50,441 nt of DNA from Candidatus Mediterraneibacter avicola. GTDB lineage: Bacteria; Bacillota; Clostridia; Lachnospirales; Lachnospiraceae. Below the pieces are notes generated by a model. That model saw nothing but the letters and a program-made list of their open reading frames with translations. It was not told where the DNA came from and ran no database searches. The position numbers were made by a program, and so were the translations under genes. Location: contig DXDR01000030.1 of assembly GCA_019115385.1 (NCBI GenBank), positions 1 through 50,441 of the forward strand, read 5' to 3'. Shown piece by piece: positions 46,946 to 50,441 of the stretch (position 1 is its first letter; every line of letters starts with the position of its first letter).

Positions 46946-46982
46946 TCACAGGAGACGACGCAGAAGAAGGAGAAGAAACCGC

Positions 46983-47954
46983 ATGAAAAAAATAGCAGGG
47001 CTGATTTTGTGCCTTGTGCTTTTCATGGGAGCGGGGACTGCTGCCGTTCTGCTTTTCCTCTCCAATAATGGAAGTAATATAAAAGAATACGAAAAGGACT
47101 CTTACACCGGCAGTATATATCAGGGGCAGATGTTCGCACAAGATCTGTGTGTCGCTTCAGATGATGTTCAGCTGTCAGGATTTGAAGATGACACAACCCT
47201 TCACGGAGCGGCTCTGTTTGATCTGGAAAATGAGTCTGTTGTATATGGATACAATCTTTATGACCGGCTTTACCCGGCAAGCACAACAAAGGTACTGACG
47301 GCATATGTTGCTTTGAAATACGGCAACCTGGAGGATCAGGTCACAGTCAGCGCGAACGCTACGGACTTTAACTGGGATGAATCAATCTGCGGTCTGCAGA
47401 CAGGAGACACGCTTTCGATGTATGACCTCCTGTGCGGTCTGATGCTTGTGTCCGGAAATGATGCCGCAGCCGCGATCGCGGAACACATATCCGGAAGCAC
47501 AGAAGAATTTGCCGAACTGATGAATCGTGAGGCCGCAGCGCTGGGCGCTACCGGAACACATTTTGTCAATCCTCACGGACTTCCCGATGACAACCATTAC
47601 ACTACAGTATATGATCTGTATCTCTTCTTCAATGCGTGCATGAAGGATGAGCGTTTTGTTGATATCATATCCATGGACTCATATACGGTTGAACTGAAAG
47701 GCGCAGACGGAACAGTGAGGACCGATGAGTGGGAACCCACGCATTTTTATGCTTCAGGCGAAGCAACGGCGCCGGAAGGGATACATATAGTGGGAGGAAA
47801 GACCGGAACTACATTAAAAGCCGGAAACTGTGTAATACTATATGAAGAAGCTTCTGACGGCAGTCCGTACATTTCCGTGATCATGGGCGCCGAGACAAAA
47901 CCACTGCTGTATGAGGAGATGAATCGTCTGCTTTCTGCCGGCATACAGAAATAA
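46983..47954 (+). CDS. D-alanyl-D-alanine carboxypeptidase (DacA-like, S11 family)
   Basis: Trims the terminal D-Ala of peptidoglycan stem peptides. The 323 residues begin with a hydrophobic signal or anchor segment (IAGLILCLVLFMGAGTAA). The catalytic motifs are S100-T-T-K103 in YPASTTKVLTAYVAL, SGN at 157-159 (LVSGNDAAAAIAE) and KTG at 273-275 (VGGKTGTTLKAGN). No C-terminal amphipathic anchor is seen, so the N-terminal segment may hold it. The ATG at 46983 follows AAGGAG (46967-46972). A GTG at 46929 would add 18 residues with nine consecutive arginines and overlap mgsA. Confidence 0.92.
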   Translation: MKKIAGLILCLVLFMGAGTAAVLLFLSNNGSNIKEYEKDSYTGSIYQGQMFAQDLCVASDDVQLSGFEDDTTLHGAALFDLENESVVYGYNLYDRLYPASTTKVLTAYVALKYGNLEDQVTVSANATDFNWDESICGLQTGDTLSMYDLLCGLMLVSGNDAAAAIAEHISGSTEEFAELMNREAAALGATGTHFVNPHGLPDDNHYTTVYDLYLFFNACMKDERFVDIISMDSYTVELKGADGTVRTDEWEPTHFYASGEATAPEGIHIVGGKTGTTLKAGNCVILYEEASDGSPYISVIMGAETKPLLYEEMNRLLSAGIQK

Positions 47955-47957
47955 ACG

Positions 47958-48004
47958 AAAAAGCCTTCCTCAATTCTGATGTGTTCAGAACGGAAAGGCT
48001 TTTT
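47958..48004. terminator. Bidirectional terminator between the carboxypeptidase and DUF378 genes
   Basis: AAAAAGCCTTCC (47958-47969) pairs with GGAAAGGCTTTTT (47992-48004, one bulge), with an inner TTCTGA/TCAGAA stem. As (then Ts) on both sides make it work for the two convergent genes. Confidence 0.85.
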
Positions 48005-48010
48005 GTTTAT

Positions 48011-48214
48011 TTATTCTGACATACTTCTGATTCTTCCGAACAGACTGATCAGATACAGACCGCACAGACCTACGATTGTATATACAATCCTTGAAAGCCA
48101 GCTTAAATTTCCAAAAAGGAAAGCCACGAGATCAAAGCGGAAAATTCCAACCAACAGCCAGTTTACTGCACCTATGATTACTATGGTAAGCGCAGTGTTA
48201 TCGAACCATTTCAT
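48011..48214 (-). CDS. DUF378 small membrane protein
   Basis: 67 residues with two membrane helices. The family pattern FDNTALTIVIIGAVNWLLVG, FRFDLVAFLFG and RIVYTIVGLCGLYLI identifies DUF378. Function is unknown; members are small inner-membrane proteins in many Firmicutes. On the minus strand AAAGGAGG precedes the ATG. It is the only minus-strand gene in the window, lying between convergent and divergent neighbours, so it has its own transcription unit. Confidence 0.9.
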   Translation of the reverse strand: MKWFDNTALTIVIIGAVNWLLVGIFRFDLVAFLFGNLSWLSRIVYTIVGLCGLYLISLFGRIRSMSE

Positions 48215-48326
48215 GTTATTTCCTCCTTTTCATGTCAATAATCCTATTATTTCCTTAAAAACTGGAAATATACATCAGAAAATGGTATACTGTTTTAGTT
48301 ATAATTTGAAGGAGGTGTTCCCCTGT

Positions 48327-49715
48327 TTGGCTCTGAAGAAGAATAAATCCATCAGTATAAAAAAATATAAAAAGAAAAGAGAGCTGAATCTTGGCATCTT
48401 CCTGTTTGCTATTGTATTTCTATATCTCGTAATTATGATCATTTTGTATTTTACAAATGACAAAATTTCTGCCTACGAGGTGCGGGAGGGAAGCATTGTC
48501 AGAGATAATTCCTACACGGGCCTGGTCATAAGAAATGAAACTGTGGTAAATGCAGAGGGAGACGGTTATGTAAGTTTCTATCAGAATGAAAATGCAAAGG
48601 TGAAAAAGGGCGCCAAAATATATGCGCTCACCCCGAAAGAGATAAACGCAGAAGAACCGTCTGCCGAGAGCACGCAGGCAGTTCTGACTGAAGATACGCA
48701 GGCAGGGATTGTCCTGCAGATCCAGAAGTTTAATGAAAACTATGCTTCGTCTGATTTTTCTTCTGTTTATTTATTAAAGAACGAAGTGACATCTCTGCTT
48801 CAAAATGCTCTGAGCGAGACAAAAACCCAGCATCTGGATTCAGCATTAGCAAACAGCGGCATGGAGGCTTCTGTCTTTTCAGCAGCGCAGGACGGGGTTG
48901 TGTCTTATACGGTAGACGGTCTCGAGTCTCTGACGAAAGAAAGCTTTACGGAAGACGACTTTGACAGGATGGAATATGAGAGTACAACAATGTCTGACCG
49001 GATGAAGGTGAGTTCCGGAACTCCGGTATATAAACTGGTCGCAGGAGAGGACTGGTCCGTCATTGTGCCTCTGGACGACGAGACCGCCAAAGAACTGGAA
49101 GAAAAAGAAGTTTCATCGATCAAAGTAAGGATTGACAAAGACAGCGAAACGCTGAACGCCGGGTTTTCCATAATCCAGCGTGAGGGAAAATATTACGGAT
49201 GTCTGGACTTTAATAATTCCATGATACGTTATGCAGAGGACAGATATCTGAACGTTGAATTGATCCTGGAGGATGAAAGCGGCCTGAAGATTCCCAAAAG
49301 CGCAGTCATACAGGAAGACTTCTTTGTGATTCCCAGAGATTACCTGACGACGGGAGGCAACAGCTCCTCAGAGGGAATATTAAAAGAGGATGCGGAGGGA
49401 AATGTTGTATTTCATGAAGTTGATATTTATAATATATCTGATGAGGGAGAGGTGTATTTAAGCGGAAAAGATGTCAGTAAGGGCGATATCCTGATAAAAC
49501 CTGAATCATCGGAGACATATACAGTCAACGGAACAAAAAAGCTTGATGGAGTCTATAATATCAACAAGGGATATGCCGTGTTCCGGAAAGTAACTATATT
49601 ATGTGAAAATGACGAATACTGCATCGTACAGGAAGGAGAAAGCTATGGCCTGTACAATTATGATCATATTGTACAGGACGGTTCCAGCGTGGATCCGGAA
49701 GAGGTTGTATACTAA
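48327..49715 (+). CDS. HlyD-like membrane adaptor protein
   Basis: 462 residues. A very basic N-terminus (about 15 Lys/Arg in the first 25 residues) precedes one membrane helix (about 27-47, FAIVFLYLVIMIILYF) and an extracytoplasmic part. That part has barrel-sandwich halves (VREGSIVRDNSYTGLVIRNE; GDGYVSFYQNENAKVKKGAKIY), a helical hairpin region and C-terminal beta repeats ending GYAVFRKVTILCENDEYCIV. The pattern fits HlyD-type membrane-fusion proteins, yet no transporter is adjacent. In Lachnospiraceae this gene lies with yggS and division genes, so a cell-envelope role seems likelier than toxin export. The TTG at 48327 has GAAGGAGGTG upstream. The frame is open further upstream but without a start site. 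Confidence 0.78.
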   Translation: MALKKNKSISIKKYKKKRELNLGIFLFAIVFLYLVIMIILYFTNDKISAYEVREGSIVRDNSYTGLVIRNETVVNAEGDGYVSFYQNENAKVKKGAKIYALTPKEINAEEPSAESTQAVLTEDTQAGIVLQIQKFNENYASSDFSSVYLLKNEVTSLLQNALSETKTQHLDSALANSGMEASVFSAAQDGVVSYTVDGLESLTKESFTEDDFDRMEYESTTMSDRMKVSSGTPVYKLVAGEDWSVIVPLDDETAKELEEKEVSSIKVRIDKDSETLNAGFSIIQREGKYYGCLDFNNSMIRYAEDRYLNVELILEDESGLKIPKSAVIQEDFFVIPRDYLTTGGNSSSEGILKEDAEGNVVFHEVDIYNISDEGEVYLSGKDVSKGDILIKPESSETYTVNGTKKLDGVYNINKGYAVFRKVTILCENDEYCIVQEGESYGLYNYDHIVQDGSSVDPEEVVY

Positions 49716-49737
49716 AAACAACAGGAGGCTGATAATT

Positions 49738-50430
49738 ATGTTAAAAGAAAATTTGCAGGAAGTTGAGGAAAGGATCGCCGCTGCATGTATGCGTGCCGGA
49801 CGCAGGCGCGAGGATGTCACACTGATCGCTGTCAGCAAGACAAAACCTGTAGATATGCTTCGGGAAGCGTATGACCTTGGCATACGTGTATTCGGAGAAA
49901 ATAAAGTGCAGGAACTGACGGAAAAATATGACAGGCTGCCGGAAGATATCCGCTGGCACATGATCGGACACCTTCAGACGAATAAAGTAAAATACATCGT
50001 CGGAAAAACAGAGCTTATCCATTCTGTAGATTCACTCAAGCTGGCTGAAATGATCGAAAAAGAATCCCAAAAGCACGGATGTGTAACGGACATCCTTGTC
50101 GAGGTGAATGTAGCTGAAGAAGAAAGCAAGTTTGGCCTGAGGATGGAAGAAGTCATTCCTTTTATAGAAAAAATCGTCCAATATCCGCATATCAACGTGC
50201 GCGGACTTATGACTATAGCCCCATTTGTTGAAAATCCCGAAGAAAATCGTACAATTTTCGCGGATTTACATAAATTATATGTTGACATTAAGGAAAAAAA
50301 CATTGATAATGGTACTGTGAGCATACTTTCGATGGGGATGACCAATGATTATGAGGTCGCAATCGAAGAAGGGGCAACTATGGTAAGGATCGGGACCGGG
50401 ATCTTTGGTGCCAGAAATTATAATATTTAA
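49738..50430 (+). CDS. PLP homeostasis protein YggS/PipY
   Basis: Cytosolic PLP-binding protein (COG0325) that buffers vitamin B6; it has no known enzyme activity. The 230 residues fold as the N-terminal-half TIM barrel of alanine racemases. The PLP lysine is Lys34 in LIAVSKTKP, followed by GENKVQELTEKY, WHMIGHLQTNKVKY and the phosphate-binding end SMGMTNDYEVAIEEGATMVRIG. The ATG at 49738 follows ACAGGAGG (49721-49728). In related genomes the next gene is commonly sepF, which would start just past the window edge. Confidence 0.94.
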   Translation: MLKENLQEVEERIAAACMRAGRRREDVTLIAVSKTKPVDMLREAYDLGIRVFGENKVQELTEKYDRLPEDIRWHMIGHLQTNKVKYIVGKTELIHSVDSLKLAEMIEKESQKHGCVTDILVEVNVAEEESKFGLRMEEVIPFIEKIVQYPHINVRGLMTIAPFVENPEENRTIFADLHKLYVDIKEKNIDNGTVSILSMGMTNDYEVAIEEGATMVRIGTGIFGARNYNI

Positions 50431-50441
50431 TTTGTATATTA

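Overview
The window reads as chromosomal DNA of a Gram-positive, anaerobic member of the Clostridia, most likely the family Lachnospiraceae. This rests on the gene order (holA-lepA-hemW-hrcA-grpE-dnaK-dnaJ, yqfC-yqfD-phoH-ybeY, miaB/mutS/mutL/miaA, radC-mreBCD-mrdA-minCDE-rodA-mgsA), on sporulation-type genes (yqfC, yqfD, a SpoVB/MurJ-like flippase, a BofC-like small protein), on strong AGGAGG ribosome sites, and on a perfect CIRCE element. Apart from one small gene at 48.0-48.2 kb, every gene I accept lies on the plus strand.

Layout. (1) 1-784: an AT-rich segment unlike the rest. It holds the C-terminal end of an unrecognised protein and a non-coding stretch with a near-perfect 25-27 bp inverted repeat. 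It abuts a comEC gene that lacks its whole N-terminal part, so this looks like the edge of an inserted element that split comEC. (2) 0.77-6.7 kb: truncated comEC, holA (DNA polymerase III delta), lepA (EF4), hemW. (3) 6.7-12.1 kb: CIRCE-controlled heat-shock operon hrcA-grpE-dnaK-dnaJ, with terminators after dnaK and dnaJ. (4) 12.2-17.8 kb: a yybP-ykoY (Mn2+) riboswitch ahead of a P-type Ca2+/Mn2+ ATPase, then a second P-type ATPase of the CtpE/Exp5 kind. (5) 17.9-25.4 kb: Dabb protein, pyrimidine-nucleoside phosphorylase, yqfC, yqfD, phoH, ybeY, lipid flippase, BofC-like membrane protein, DUF896 and DUF4250 proteins. (6) 25.5-33.2 kb: miaB, a small membrane protein, mutS, mutL, miaA. Mismatch repair is interleaved with the two ms2i6A37 tRNA-modification enzymes. 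(7) 33.3-37.5 kb: a YnbB-type PLP enzyme and two flavoproteins. (8) 37.5-46.5 kb: radC and the shape/division cluster mreB-mreC-mreD-mrdA-minC-minD-minE-rodA, largely overlapping or closely spaced. (9) 46.5-50.4 kb: mgsA, a D-Ala-D-Ala carboxypeptidase, a convergent DUF378 gene, an HlyD-like membrane protein and yggS. In related genomes yggS is commonly followed by sepF, which would lie just beyond the window.

How the genes work together. MreB/C/D, PBP2 and RodA form the elongasome that builds side-wall peptidoglycan, MinC/D/E places the division site, the carboxypeptidase trims stem peptides, and the flippase probably supplies a lipid-linked precursor. HrcA represses its own operon through CIRCE, with GrpE, DnaK and DnaJ as the chaperone machine. 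MiaA adds the prenyl group that MiaB then methylthiolates. MutS and MutL start mismatch repair, with MutL carrying the nicking site.

Most of the window is ordinary core genome. The parts worth a second look are the comEC junction and its inverted repeat, the riboswitch architecture, two places where a terminator runs directly into the next gene's start, the ~250-residue insertion and possible metal site in PBP2, and the HlyD-like protein in a division neighbourhood. No insertion sequence with a transposase gene, CRISPR array, tRNA or rRNA gene was seen.
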